Shown here one piece after another: positions 23,648 to 32,079 of a DNA stretch of 50,424 bases. How positions within the stretch are numbered: position 1 is the first letter of the stretch; each line of letters starts with the position of its first letter. The position numbers and the translations under genes were made by a program. This stretch comes from CAYRPN01 sp964426135 (GTDB taxonomy: Bacteria; Planctomycetota; Phycisphaerae; Phycisphaerales; Phycisphaeraceae). The notes below the pieces were generated by a model that did not search any database, was not told where the DNA came from, and saw only the letters and a program-made list of their open reading frames with translations. The DNA lies in the NCBI GenBank assembly GCA_964426135.1, contig CAYRPN010000031.1, forward strand, positions 1-50,424, given 5' to 3'.

Positions 23648-24913
23648 TCACTGGACTGATTTCACCGCCAGCACGGGCTTGCCGGCTTCGCCCATCTGCG
23701 TCCAGAAAAGAATGAATCCTTCGCCGACGGGATTGGCGACGGCGCGGGCATGCGTCGCGGCGATCATCTCCGCCGAGACGCGCTCGCCGCGCGACCAGGT
23801 CTTGCCGCCGTCCGTGGAGGTACGGGCGAAGATCGAGCGATCATCGCCTTCCACTTCGTCCCAGGCCGCAAGGATCGTGCCCTTCGCGTCCACGACGATT
23901 TCCGGATCGCGCGCCGTCGCGCCGCCCAGACGCATGGTGGGCACCCAGGTGGGCGTCGTGTCCTTGCCCTGCCAGTCACCTCGCACCAGGTGGCATCCGA
24001 TGGAATCGAGTTTGCCCGTCCAGATCGCCGCGAGCATCGGCGCCGCCTTGCCCGCTTCCGCGGGCAGCGCCACGATGCCGCCGCCCACGTGGGGGCAGCC
24101 TTTGAACACCCACTCAAAATCGCCGGCGTGCCCCTGCCGCATCCACGACTTGCCGCCGTCGTCGGACACCGCAACGCCCATGTCGCTTGGTTCGATGTCG
24201 CGGTAGAGCACCCACAGACGCGTGCGGTCGCCGTTCTTCGTGATGCGCAAGGTGTTCCAGCAGCAGGCGCAGACGAACTCATCGATGGTGGTGTTCTTCG
24301 ACCAGGTCTTGCCGCCGTCGGCGGAGGACGCGTGGCGCAGGCCGCGCTGCTTCTCACGGTCATCGAGCCAGACGAGGTGGAAGGCTTTGCCGTCGTCAGC
24401 GAGCGCGAAGAAACGGTGACTGCCGCTGGAGTCGTGATCGGCTGGATTCGGGCCGGGGTGCCAGGTGAGCCCGCCATCGGTTGAGACCGCGGTACCCATC
24501 GGGCCGGTGCCTTTGAAGCCTGTGCCGGCCACGGTCCAGACCGCGAACAATTGCTGGCCGCGGGCGATGATCTTCGCGTCGCTGCCGCGGTGGTGAGGGA
24601 CGGGGGCGGCGCCGGAGGTTGCGCTGACCTGGACCGGCGTCCGCCAGGTCTTGCCCCCGTCGGTGCTCAGCGTGTGCCGGAAGGCCGACGCCTTCGCCTC
24701 GTCCTTCTTCTCCTTGCTGTTCCCATCCGCCCCGTTCTCGCCGAGCAACAGGTGGATCGCCTTGCCGTCCACGTAGACATCGAGACTGTCGACACTGCCC
24801 GCCAAGACGGGAGTGGTCGGTGCGGATTCACCAGCTTGCGCGGCGACGACGAAAAAGCTCGCTGCCAGGAGCGCCACGGTGAACGAGTGAAGGATTGATG
24901 TCTGGCGTTGCAT
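23648..24913 (-). CDS. Secreted sialidase-fold (BNR/Asp-box) protein
   Basis: The frame is open to 25192, but the upstream part is in repeats; the ATG at 24913 begins a signal peptide 'MQRQTSILHSFTVALLAASF' cut after AQA. Five Asp-box motifs are spread over the 421 aa ('STDGGKTWR', 'STDGGLTWHPG', 'SADGGKTWSKN', 'SDDGGKSWMRQ', 'STDGGKTWSRG'), the mark of a six-bladed propeller of the sialidase superfamily. Planctomycetes use such proteins on sulfated or sialylated polysaccharides, but no catalytic Arg triad could be assigned here, so it may bind rather than cleave. A 'CACCW' cysteine pair in the middle could form a disulfide. Confidence 0.87.
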   Translation of the reverse strand: MQRQTSILHSFTVALLAASFFVVAAQAGESAPTTPVLAGSVDSLDVYVDGKAIHLLLGENGADGNSKEKKDEAKASAFRHTLSTDGGKTWRTPVQVSATSGAAPVPHHRGSDAKIIARGQQLFAVWTVAGTGFKGTGPMGTAVSTDGGLTWHPGPNPADHDSSGSHRFFALADDGKAFHLVWLDDREKQRGLRHASSADGGKTWSKNTTIDEFVCACCWNTLRITKNGDRTRLWVLYRDIEPSDMGVAVSDDGGKSWMRQGHAGDFEWVFKGCPHVGGGIVALPAEAGKAAPMLAAIWTGKLDSIGCHLVRGDWQGKDTTPTWVPTMRLGGATARDPEIVVDAKGTILAAWDEVEGDDRSIFARTSTDGGKTWSRGERVSAEMIAATHARAVANPVGEGFILFWTQMGEAGKPVLAVKSVQ

Positions 24914-25067
24914 TGGTGTTCTTTCCAGGTAACTCTGCTGCGGATGCGTGAGACTGTTCGACGACCGAATCGCGGACCTCGCTGTTTCCAATTCCCAATT
25001 CTCGACTGCCCCAAGCACCGATTCCGATCTTCGTCCCTGCACCCGAAACCGTAAACCCTTGCACCGT

Positions 25068-25171
25068 CCGCTGTACCTGGTGACACGCCCGCATGCCAAG
25101 CGTGTGGACTCCCCTCTTTCCCTTGCACGCCGAACAATACGGGACGTGTCACGTGTCACCAGGTACAGCGG
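25068..25171. repeat. Inverted repeat CCGCTGTACCTGGTGACACG
   Basis: Exact 20-nt arms at 25068-25087 and 25152-25171 enclose 64 nt. They lie just downstream of the prepilin gene (- strand). Upstream, near 24990-25008, CCAATTCCCAATTC is another simple word of the kind found in dispersed repeats. The rest of 24914-25067 shows no gene. Confidence 0.8.
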
Positions 25172-25176
25172 TTCCG

Positions 25177-25881
25177 TCAGAACAGATCCCAAAGCAGATC
25201 GGTGTACGCGGGATTGGTCGGATCACTCTGCATGTTGCCCCACTTGGACGGATCGGCGTAGAACGGTTCAACCATCTCGACATACTCGGCGTGCCCGTCG
25301 ATCCAGCCGATGTTGGGCGAACCGGCGTGGCGTTTGTTCGGCCGGCACTCGCCGCCGTTGGTCGCGCGGGAGGGCGCCATCAGGTGCGTGGAGGTCTTGG
25401 CAACGCCGGCATCGTTGCGCCCGCCGTCGCCGTTGCACACCGTCGCCGACGGATTGCGCACCAGTTTCAGCGGCTTCCAGTTCAGGAGCGAGTTGAAGCC
25501 GTAGCCCGCCTCGTTGATCAGACCGGTGGCGGGATCGACGCTCTTGATCTCCGGGCAGTGCCAGATGGAATCCTTGTCCGTGTCGGCGTTGTTCTTGCCG
25601 ACGGTGGTGTATGGATACAGCAGAATCTTGCGGTCGGATCCCGCGGTGAAGCCAATGAACCGCTCCAGCGGATCATTCTGCTGATACATCAGCGACGCCA
25701 TCGCCAGCAGTTTGACGTTGGACAGGCAGACGCTCTGCCGCGCCGCTGCACGAGCCTGGCCCAGGGACGGAAGCAGAATGCCGATGAGCAGCGCGATGAT
25801 GGAAACGACGACAAGCAGTTCAATGAGCGTGAATGCATGGCGCGATGTGTCGCGCGATGGAAAAAAGGCATGCGATTGCAT
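25177..25881 (-). CDS. DUF1559-like prepilin-type secreted protein (H-X9-DG)
   Basis: GAGGAG lies 7 nt before the ATG at 25881. The prepilin leader ends in 'RHAFTLIELLVVVSIIALLI': it is cut before Phe, which is then methylated, and the hydrophobic helix anchors the pseudopilin. Further on, 'RQSVCLSNVKLLAMASLMYQ' is the normal DUF1559-type follow-up. The C-terminal 'HAGSPNIGWIDGHAEYV' fits the H-x9-DG pattern. The 234-aa length is normal. Members are numerous in planctomycetes and may build pseudopilus-like surface fibres. No pilin machinery lies in this window. Confidence 0.92.
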   Translation of the reverse strand: MQSHAFFPSRDTSRHAFTLIELLVVVSIIALLIGILLPSLGQARAAARQSVCLSNVKLLAMASLMYQQNDPLERFIGFTAGSDRKILLYPYTTVGKNNADTDKDSIWHCPEIKSVDPATGLINEAGYGFNSLLNWKPLKLVRNPSATVCNGDGGRNDAGVAKTSTHLMAPSRATNGGECRPNKRHAGSPNIGWIDGHAEYVEMVEPFYADPSKWGNMQSDPTNPAYTDLLWDLF

Positions 25882-25971
25882 GGAATGGTCTCCTCTTGTG
25901 TGATGAACAGATTCGCCCCGGTGGATGGCGGAAAACGCCGATCCAGCCCGAAGCATTTGAAGCCGCGGCCG

Positions 25972-26006
25972 AAAAAAAACAGCCCGCGAGCACCGAGGCT
26001 CGCTCA
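25972..26006 (-). terminator. Likely terminator after the Cys-rich membrane protein
   Basis: On the - strand, GCGAGC-CTCGGT-GCTCGC is followed by GGGCTG and eight T residues. The stem is 6 bp and overlaps the stop codon of the gene at 26004-26408. It separates that gene from the prepilin gene. Confidence 0.55.
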
Positions 26007-26408
26007 GGCCGCACAAGAGGATGCAGGAGGACCGCGACTGCGGGTCAGATCAGAAAGGTCGATGCCCGCCACGGACTGGTAGGCGGGCAGCGGAAGACAG
26101 CCGATGAGTTCGACCGTCGCAGGGGCAAACAGAATCACCACCGGCGTGCCCAGCACGCCGACGCTCTGGCACACGGCACAGTGCCGCGCGCGTTCGCGTT
26201 GGGACTCCTTGGAGCGCGAGTCGGTCGGGCAGTCGCCGCAAGCCCGTGCCTTCGCCGCGTCGGCTTGGACATCATCGCAGCTTGTGCCGTGACAAGCGGG
26301 CTTGAACCCCGGGACGGTGATAACACCCCGCTCGTGGCCCGGCACGATGATGCCGAACCACAAGCCGAAGATCGCCAGCAGCAGGATGCGAAGGTTTTTC
26401 GACTGCAT
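26004..26408 (-). CDS. Small Cys-rich exported or membrane protein
   Basis: I do not recognise the family. The start is taken at MQSKNLRILLLAIFGLWFG (26408); an ATG 6 nt upstream is possible. One hydrophobic segment (residues 7-22) serves as anchor or signal. Then come five to six cysteines as 'CHGTSCDD', 'CGDCPTD' and 'CAVCQSV', and a second hydrophobic stretch 'VLGTPVVILFAPATVELIG'. The CxxC pairs suggest metal binding or disulfides on the outer side. The layout resembles DUF2946-type small metal-related proteins, though without a clear match. Confidence 0.65.
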   Translation of the reverse strand: MQSKNLRILLLAIFGLWFGIIVPGHERGVITVPGFKPACHGTSCDDVQADAAKARACGDCPTDSRSKESQRERARHCAVCQSVGVLGTPVVILFAPATVELIGCLPLPAYQSVAGIDLSDLTRSRGPPASSCAA

Positions 26409-26650
26409 CGTCATCACCACCAACTACGAACGCCGCCGACATGTTCCCAGATTTGCAGTGAGAAGACAAGAGGTGGATCGTGTGAATCCTGATCGTGGGT
26501 GCATGACATACTCTGCGGAGGGCGGAACCCTGACGTCAAACGGTTGCACCGCTGCCGGGCGAAGTTAGCATTGAAACCGATGTCTTAATGCCGGCAATTC
26601 TTCGCGCACCATTCGCATCACTGACGGATTCGCGCTACTCTGAGGCCTCC

Positions 26651-29600
26651 ATGAAACACCTCGTTCTGCTCGTGCTCGCCTCGCTTGCGATTCAACTCGA
26701 CTTGCGGAGCGCCGCCGCCCAGGCGCAGCCGCTGCCCGCCTGGATCTGGACCAGCGCCAAGCCGGCCGATAACGAGCGCGCGTACTTCCACACCGCGTTT
26801 CAAGTCCGGCCGGGCCTGCTCAAGGCGATCATGCTCGTCGCGGCGGATCGCGATGTCACCGTGTTCGTCAACGGCAAGAACATGGGCGCCGCCGCCGGCA
26901 CCGACAAGGTCGCCAGCATCGACATCACCGCCGCCATCGCCCACGGCGCCAACGCACTCGCCCTGGCGGCAAGCAACGACACGGGGCCGGCGGGCGTCGC
27001 GGTGATGGTCGAACTCTCCCGCGACGATGGCAAGACGCAGTGGCTGGTCAGCGATGACACCTGGCTCGCGTCGGGCAACGAACAGAAGGGCTGGAACGAG
27101 GCGGGTTTCACGCCGACGAACTGGAAGCCGGCGGTGAACCTGGGCAAGCTCGGATCGCCGCAGGCGAAAGACTTCGGCAATCCCTTCGCGACCAAGAGCG
27201 CCATCGACGCCTACAGCAGTTGGCGGCTGGCCACCGGCGCGGGCAAGGCAACGGATCCGGCGACGATGCAGGTGCCGCCGGGATTCGTCGTGGAACTGAT
27301 TCGCTCCGCGGGCGTCGGCGAAGATTCGTGGGTTTCCATGGCGTTCGATCCGCAGGGGCGCATCACCGTCGCGAAGGAGAAAGCCGGCCTGCTGCGCTTC
27401 ACGCTGGGCAAAACCGCGACGGGTGAGCCGACCGTGGACAAGGTCGAAGCGGTCAACACGCAGCTCCTGGAATGCCGGGGACTTCTCTACGCCCACGGCG
27501 CGCTCTACGCCAACGCCAATAATTCCAAGGCGTTCGTCCGCCTCCGCGACACCACGCCCGGCGACGCCACGGATTTCTTCGATGAGATCAAGACGCTCCT
27601 GCGCACCGACGGCAGCGTGGGCCACGGGCGGAATCACGTGGTGCTGGGGCCTGATGGATTTCTGTATCTCGTGCATGGCAACGATGTGCGATTGCCTTCG
27701 ACGGTGTCGACGCGATCGCCTTACAAACGGTTCGCCGACGACGTGCTCACGCCCAGCGATTACGACCAGCGCATGGACGGCACGCAGGAAATGACGCCCG
27801 GCGGACACATCCTGCGCACCGACAAGGACGGCAGTTTTTTTGAAGTGGTCGCCGCGGGACTGCGCAATCCCTTCGACGTCGCGTTCAACGAAGACGGCGA
27901 GATGTTCACCTTCGACGCCGACATGGAACTGGACCTGGGTTGCCCGTGGTACCGGCCCAACCGCGTGAACCACATCGTCAGCGGCGGTGAATACGGCTGG
28001 CGCAAGGGCACGGGCAAGTGGCCCGTGTACTTCGCCGACAGCCTCGGCGCGGTGTGCGACATCGGCCTCGCCTCGCCGACGGGCATCGAGATGGGCACGA
28101 AGCTCGCCTATCCGCCGAAATATCAGCAGGCGCTGTTCATCGCGGACTGGGCGTATGGCCGCGTGCTGACGGTGCACATGAAGCCGAAGGGCGCCAGCTA
28201 CACAGGATCGTTCGAGACGTTCCTGTCGGGCCGGCCGCTGAATGTGACGGACATCCGCGTCGGCCCGGACGGCGCGCTGTATGTGCTCACGGGCGGCAGG
28301 CAAACGCAGTCGGGCCTGTATCGCGTGCGCTATACCGGGCCTCAGGCGGCCCCGGCGAAACTCAGCGATGAAGAACTGCAGGCCGCCTTCGCCGCCGAGC
28401 AGGCGCGGACGACGCGCACCTTCGACGAGCAGGCGCACGTCCGACTCGAAGGCGCCAAGGCCGCCGCCGCGGTGAAGACCGCGCTGGCGAATCTGCGTTC
28501 CGACGATGTTTACATCCGCTTCGCCGCCCGCGTCGCGCTGGAGAATCAGGAGCCTGCGCTGTGGCAGGACAAGGTGTTTGAAGAGACGAATGTCGATGCG
28601 CTGCTCACCGGCCTGATCGCGGTCTGCCGCGCGGGCGACAAGAACCTGCAGGGGCGGGTGATTGAGGCGCTGCGGGCGCTGCCGTTCGCCGACCTCACCG
28701 AGCAGCGGCAACTGGCGGCCCTGCGCGTCTACCAGCTTTGCTTCATGCGCATGGGCAAGCCCGATGGAGCCAGGTCAGGAGCGCTGCTGAAAGTGCTCAG
28801 CCCGCTCTATCCGTCGAAGCAGCAGCACGTGAATCACGAGCTTTGCCGACTGCTCGTCTACCTGGGGGAGCCGACGATCCGCGAGCGAACCTTCGCGATG
28901 ATCGAGCAATCGTCCACGAGTGAAGACCTGATTCACTACCTCTTCGCTATCCGCGGCGTCAAGGGCCAGTGGGAACTGTCGCACATGGAGGCTTATTTCA
29001 AGAGTCTGAACAAGGCGGCGTACCTGCATCCGGGGCGGAACTACGCGGGGCTGCTCAAGGCGATGCGCACGGAACTGGCGACGGCACTGCCCAATGAGGT
29101 GAAGCTTCGCCTGCAGGCGGTGATGGCCGAGCCCGCGCCGCCGGCGGACGCATTCATCGTGGAGAAGCCGGTCTTCGTGCGCGACTGGAAAATGGACGAT
29201 CTGATGACCTCGCTCGCCGACGCCGGCAAGGGCCGCAGCTTCACTCGAGCTCGCGCCGCCTACGCCAAGGCGCAGTGTTCCGCATGCCACCGACTCGGAC
29301 AGCACGCCGCGCAATCGGAGGTCGGCCCCGACCTGACCGCGGTGGCGGCGCGCTTCCCGCGCCGCGATCTGCTCGAGCAGATCGTGAATCCTTCGAAGAT
29401 CGTCGATGAAAAGTTCAAGCAGTCCGTCATCACGCTGACCGACGGGCAGATCATCACCGGACAGATCGCCCTGGACGACGGCCAGAAAATCGTCGTTCAT
29501 CCGAATCCGCTCGCCAAGGACACGATCACGCTCAGCAAGAAGGACATCGCCGCGCAGAAACTCTCCGACCTCTCGCCGATGCCCGCGGGGTTGATCAGCG

Positions 29601-29683
29601 TGCTGTCGCGCGAAGAGATTCTCGACCTCCTGGCCTATCTGGAAAGCGGCGGCAAAGCGGATGCGCCGGCGTTCGGGAAGTGA
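26651..29683 (+). CDS. PVC-type haem-binding CxxCH dehydrogenase-like protein
   Basis: The 1010-aa protein is typical of planctomycetes. The start is the ATG at 26651 with a signal peptide ('MKHLVLLVLASLAIQLD', cut near AAAQA). Domain order: a beta-sandwich of glycoside-hydrolase-2-like type (about 28-170, 'WIWTSAKPADNERAYFH', 'VFVNGKNMG'); a six-bladed glucose/sorbosone-dehydrogenase-like propeller (about 200-590, 'GLRNPFDVAFNEDGEMFTFD', 'GGEYGWRKGTGKWP'); helical HEAT-like repeats (about 620-860); and a cytochrome c domain with 'CSACHRLG' (Cys876, Cys879, His880). It would oxidise a sugar or sugar-like substrate in the periplasm and pass electrons to the haem. The substrate is unknown. Confidence 0.93.
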   Translation: MKHLVLLVLASLAIQLDLRSAAAQAQPLPAWIWTSAKPADNERAYFHTAFQVRPGLLKAIMLVAADRDVTVFVNGKNMGAAAGTDKVASIDITAAIAHGANALALAASNDTGPAGVAVMVELSRDDGKTQWLVSDDTWLASGNEQKGWNEAGFTPTNWKPAVNLGKLGSPQAKDFGNPFATKSAIDAYSSWRLATGAGKATDPATMQVPPGFVVELIRSAGVGEDSWVSMAFDPQGRITVAKEKAGLLRFTLGKTATGEPTVDKVEAVNTQLLECRGLLYAHGALYANANNSKAFVRLRDTTPGDATDFFDEIKTLLRTDGSVGHGRNHVVLGPDGFLYLVHGNDVRLPSTVSTRSPYKRFADDVLTPSDYDQRMDGTQEMTPGGHILRTDKDGSFFEVVAAGLRNPFDVAFNEDGEMFTFDADMELDLGCPWYRPNRVNHIVSGGEYGWRKGTGKWPVYFADSLGAVCDIGLASPTGIEMGTKLAYPPKYQQALFIADWAYGRVLTVHMKPKGASYTGSFETFLSGRPLNVTDIRVGPDGALYVLTGGRQTQSGLYRVRYTGPQAAPAKLSDEELQAAFAAEQARTTRTFDEQAHVRLEGAKAAAAVKTALANLRSDDVYIRFAARVALENQEPALWQDKVFEETNVDALLTGLIAVCRAGDKNLQGRVIEALRALPFADLTEQRQLAALRVYQLCFMRMGKPDGARSGALLKVLSPLYPSKQQHVNHELCRLLVYLGEPTIRERTFAMIEQSSTSEDLIHYLFAIRGVKGQWELSHMEAYFKSLNKAAYLHPGRNYAGLLKAMRTELATALPNEVKLRLQAVMAEPAPPADAFIVEKPVFVRDWKMDDLMTSLADAGKGRSFTRARAAYAKAQCSACHRLGQHAAQSEVGPDLTAVAARFPRRDLLEQIVNPSKIVDEKFKQSVITLTDGQIITGQIALDDGQKIVVHPNPLAKDTITLSKKDIAAQKLSDLSPMPAGLISVLSREEILDLLAYLESGGKADAPAFGK

Positions 29684-29705
29684 CAGGACTTGACCTCCAA
29701 TCAAT

Positions 29706-29753
29706 GGAAGGCCTGCCCTTCCCACGACTAACCCGTGGGAAGGGCAGGCTTCC
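29706..29753. repeat. Hairpin GGAAGGCCTGCCCTTCCCACG
   Basis: A 20-bp stem with one bulged G (29706-29726 with 29734-29753) encloses 7 nt. It lies 23 nt after the PVC dehydrogenase stop. It could end transcription, but no T-run follows. It is similar in build to the single-palindrome repeats elsewhere. Confidence 0.65.
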
Positions 29754-29800
29754 AGTTAAGACAATGGTGACGCTAAAGGAATGCAGTATTGCAACCGATC

Positions 29801-29828
29801 TTGACAATCAGTTGCGAACAGATAAACT
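29801..29828 (+). promoter_or_regulatory. Sigma-70-like promoter for the DUF3800 gene
   Basis: TTGACA (29801-29806), then a 16-nt spacer, then TAAACT (29823-29828). It lies about 80 nt before the likely start codon, in a locally AT-rich stretch. It is the best -35/-10 match I noticed in the window. Confidence 0.5.
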
Positions 29829-29909
29829 GATCATTGCCGAACTGGCATAACCAGGCGGCAGACGCCTACGGCCATGAAAGTGGCCGTAGTTGCTTTTTGG
29901 GGGCAACAC

Positions 29910-30743
29910 GTGCGTATCTGTTACGTCGACGAATCGGGATGTCCTGGTGCTCTCCCATCCTCGACATCCGACGTTCAACCGGCACTCGTTGTTCTTGCAC
30001 TCGTCATTTCCGCAGTTGACCTTCCGTTTCTCACGCAAGAGTTCTTGAAGCTTAAAGGCGACTTTTTTCCCGGATCAATGCCTCGCAGTGGGTTCTTTCT
30101 CGACAGAATCACCGCGGAGATCAAGGGCAGTGATTTACGGCGAAACATCTGTTTTGGGCATCGCCGCGCACGACGAACATCAATTGGCTTTCTGGACAAG
30201 ACACTTGACTTGGCTGAAAGGTACAACATCCGAATCTGGGGGCGAATTTGGATCAAGGGGATCGCCGCACCATTTGATGGCAGGGCGGTCTACACAAGTT
30301 CTGTTCAACGCTTATTTGAACATCTGGAACGCCATCTGGAAGAGGTGGACGACGACGGGTTCGTTATTGCGGATTCTCGAAACAAAGGCCTCAACGTTCC
30401 CGTGGCCCATTCCATTTTTACTGAGAAGCATCGCGCTCGTGGAGACAAGTACAGACGAGTCTTGGAACTTCCAACATTCGGACATAGCGACAATCACGTT
30501 GGATTACAGATCGCGGACTTCATCGCATCGTCACTCCTATACCCGATGGCCATTCACACCTACTGCGAAGGTTGCGTCACCAACATTCACGTAAGGCCGG
30601 AGTATCAGCGGATCAAGGCGCGGTACGCGGAGAGGCTGAATTCACTTCAATACCATTACTACGTAGATGAAAAGCTGGTGAGGGGAATCAGTGTCTCAGA
30701 CGGCTTGCGACAGTATCCAAGTCGCCGATTGTTTGAGCCTTGA
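29910..30743 (+). CDS. DUF3800 family protein
   Basis: I choose the GTG at 29910 ('VRICYVDESGCPG') because the family begins with this 'Y-x-D-E-S-G' strand near residue 5; an ATG at 29874 is the longer option. The DDE-like carboxylates (Asp7 and Glu8, and 'VIADSRNKG' further on) and 'NHVGLQIADFIASSL' near the C-terminus are typical of the family, which has an RNase H-like fold and is often found in mobile or defence loci. Function in this family is unsettled. The gene is less GC-rich than its neighbours, has its own promoter-like site, and is followed by a gene on the other strand, so it is a single accessory gene. Confidence 0.85.
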   Translation: MRICYVDESGCPGALPSSTSDVQPALVVLALVISAVDLPFLTQEFLKLKGDFFPGSMPRSGFFLDRITAEIKGSDLRRNICFGHRRARRTSIGFLDKTLDLAERYNIRIWGRIWIKGIAAPFDGRAVYTSSVQRLFEHLERHLEEVDDDGFVIADSRNKGLNVPVAHSIFTEKHRARGDKYRRVLELPTFGHSDNHVGLQIADFIASSLLYPMAIHTYCEGCVTNIHVRPEYQRIKARYAERLNSLQYHYYVDEKLVRGISVSDGLRQYPSRRLFEP

Positions 30744-30745
30744 AC

Positions 30746-31948
30746 TCAAGCGAGGTGCGACGCGTGCGTCTCCCGATACTTCCCCGGCGTCACGCCCACG
30801 TGCTGCTTGAAGACCACGTTCAGATACTCCGCGTGGCGGAAGCCCGTCATCTGAGCGATTTTGCCCTGCGAGTAGTCGGTCTTCTCCAGCAATTGCCGGG
30901 CCCGATCGATGCGCACGCGGACAATCTCATCCTTGGGCGATCGCTTGAGCAGTTTCTCAAACCGCCGCTCCAGGGTGCTGCGCGAAAGCGGAATCTCCTT
31001 GAGCACATCGTCCACGCCGATGCCGTCGCACGCATGCTGCCGGATGTAGCGCACGGCCGCGGCGACGTCGCGATCGGCGATGGCCAGGCTGTCCGTGGAG
31101 GGACGCGAAACGACGCCGCGCGGCGGGACGAAGACCGTTGCGCCGGGCGCCGGCTCGCCCTTCATCATGCGATCGAGCAGCGCCGCCGCCTCGTAACCGA
31201 TGCGCTCCGTGTCCGGCTCCACGCTCGCCAGCGGCGGGTCGGACAGTTCGCAGAGCATCTCGTCATTGTCGACCCCCACCACCGCCACTTCCTCCGGCAC
31301 GGCGATGCCGTGCTCGCGGGCCGCCGTGAGCACCTGCTGGCCTCGGATGTCATTGCAGGCGATCAGGCCGATCGGCTTGGGCAGGGCCGCGAGCCATTCG
31401 CCGACTTCGCTTTCGAAGAGAATCCCCTCGATCTCGATGGCGGTCGTCGCCGCCGCGATCGAATCGCGCCGTTCGCCGCGCGGCTCGACCTGCGGCTCGT
31501 ACACCGCCAGCGGCATGCCGAGTTTCCCCAGCATGTCGCGGCAATACGTGAGCCTCCGCTGCGAGTAATTGGCGCCGGCGAAACCGCAGTAAGCGAACCG
31601 CTCATAGCCGCGCTCGCGCAGATGCTCGATCGCCTGCTGCATGACCGCGCGATCGTCCGTTTCAACGAGCGGCACGCCGGGCAGCGCGTGCAGCCCGCGC
31701 AGATCCACGGTGGGCAATTTCAGTTTCGCCAGGTCGCGCACCAGGCTTGGGTTGACGATGCGGGCGATGACGCCGTCGCCGCGCCATCGCCGCAGCCAGG
31801 GCGGCGCGGGATCGTCGATGGCGCGTTCCTGGTGGTAGATGGCCCAGTTGCCGTGCAGCCGGGCGTACTGCGCGATGCCCAGCAGCAGGCCGCGACCGTA
31901 AGCGCGGCTGGATTCGATGAGCAGGGCAACGTGGGGACGCTTGGGCAT
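30746..31948 (-). CDS. XylR-type AraC family transcriptional regulator
   Basis: The N-terminal part is a LacI-type periplasmic-binding fold ('HVALLIESSRAYGRGLLLGI', 'LVETDDRAVMQQAIEHLRERGY', 'EEVAVVGVDNDEMLCELSDPPLASVEPD'). The C-terminal 100 residues are two AraC helix-turn-helix motifs ('VDDVLKEIPLSRSTLERRFEK', 'KIAQMTGFRHAEYLNVVFKQ'). Such regulators bind a sugar and switch on catabolic genes. I start at 31948 (MPKRPHV), the second of two nearby ATGs. No sugar operon lies directly next to it, though the PVC dehydrogenase and PEP-CTERM genes are neighbours. The sugar is unknown. Confidence 0.92.
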   Translation of the reverse strand: MPKRPHVALLIESSRAYGRGLLLGIAQYARLHGNWAIYHQERAIDDPAPPWLRRWRGDGVIARIVNPSLVRDLAKLKLPTVDLRGLHALPGVPLVETDDRAVMQQAIEHLRERGYERFAYCGFAGANYSQRRLTYCRDMLGKLGMPLAVYEPQVEPRGERRDSIAAATTAIEIEGILFESEVGEWLAALPKPIGLIACNDIRGQQVLTAAREHGIAVPEEVAVVGVDNDEMLCELSDPPLASVEPDTERIGYEAAALLDRMMKGEPAPGATVFVPPRGVVSRPSTDSLAIADRDVAAAVRYIRQHACDGIGVDDVLKEIPLSRSTLERRFEKLLKRSPKDEIVRVRIDRARQLLEKTDYSQGKIAQMTGFRHAEYLNVVFKQHVGVTPGKYRETHASHLA

Positions 31949-31995
31949 GGCGGGCAACTTCCATGGCCATGATACCCATCGCGGGGCCGACTCTG

Positions 31996-32047
31996 GAAAT
32001 AAAGCGAGGGAGAGCGGATGACGCGGGCGTCACCTGCTCTCCCTCGC
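31996..32047 (-). terminator. Rho-independent terminator of the PEP-CTERM gene
   Basis: On the - strand, GCGAGGGAGAGC plus AGGTGACGC pairs with GCGTCATCC plus GCTCTCCCTCGC around a 4-nt loop. The stem is about 21 bp with two mismatches and is followed by TTTATTT. It lies 33 nt after the stop codon. Confidence 0.82.
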
Positions 32048-32079
32048 GGAGTTGATGCTTGATTGGAATCAGCGAAAGC

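Noticed and set aside
26544..26571. Promoter TTGCAC-16-TAGCAT before the PVC dehydrogenase
   Set aside because: Only a moderate match in high-GC DNA and about 80 nt from the start; too weak to list as a feature.
26618..28711. Long - strand frame opposite the PVC dehydrogenase (697 aa)
   Set aside because: Antisense shadow; no domain character and no ribosome binding site.
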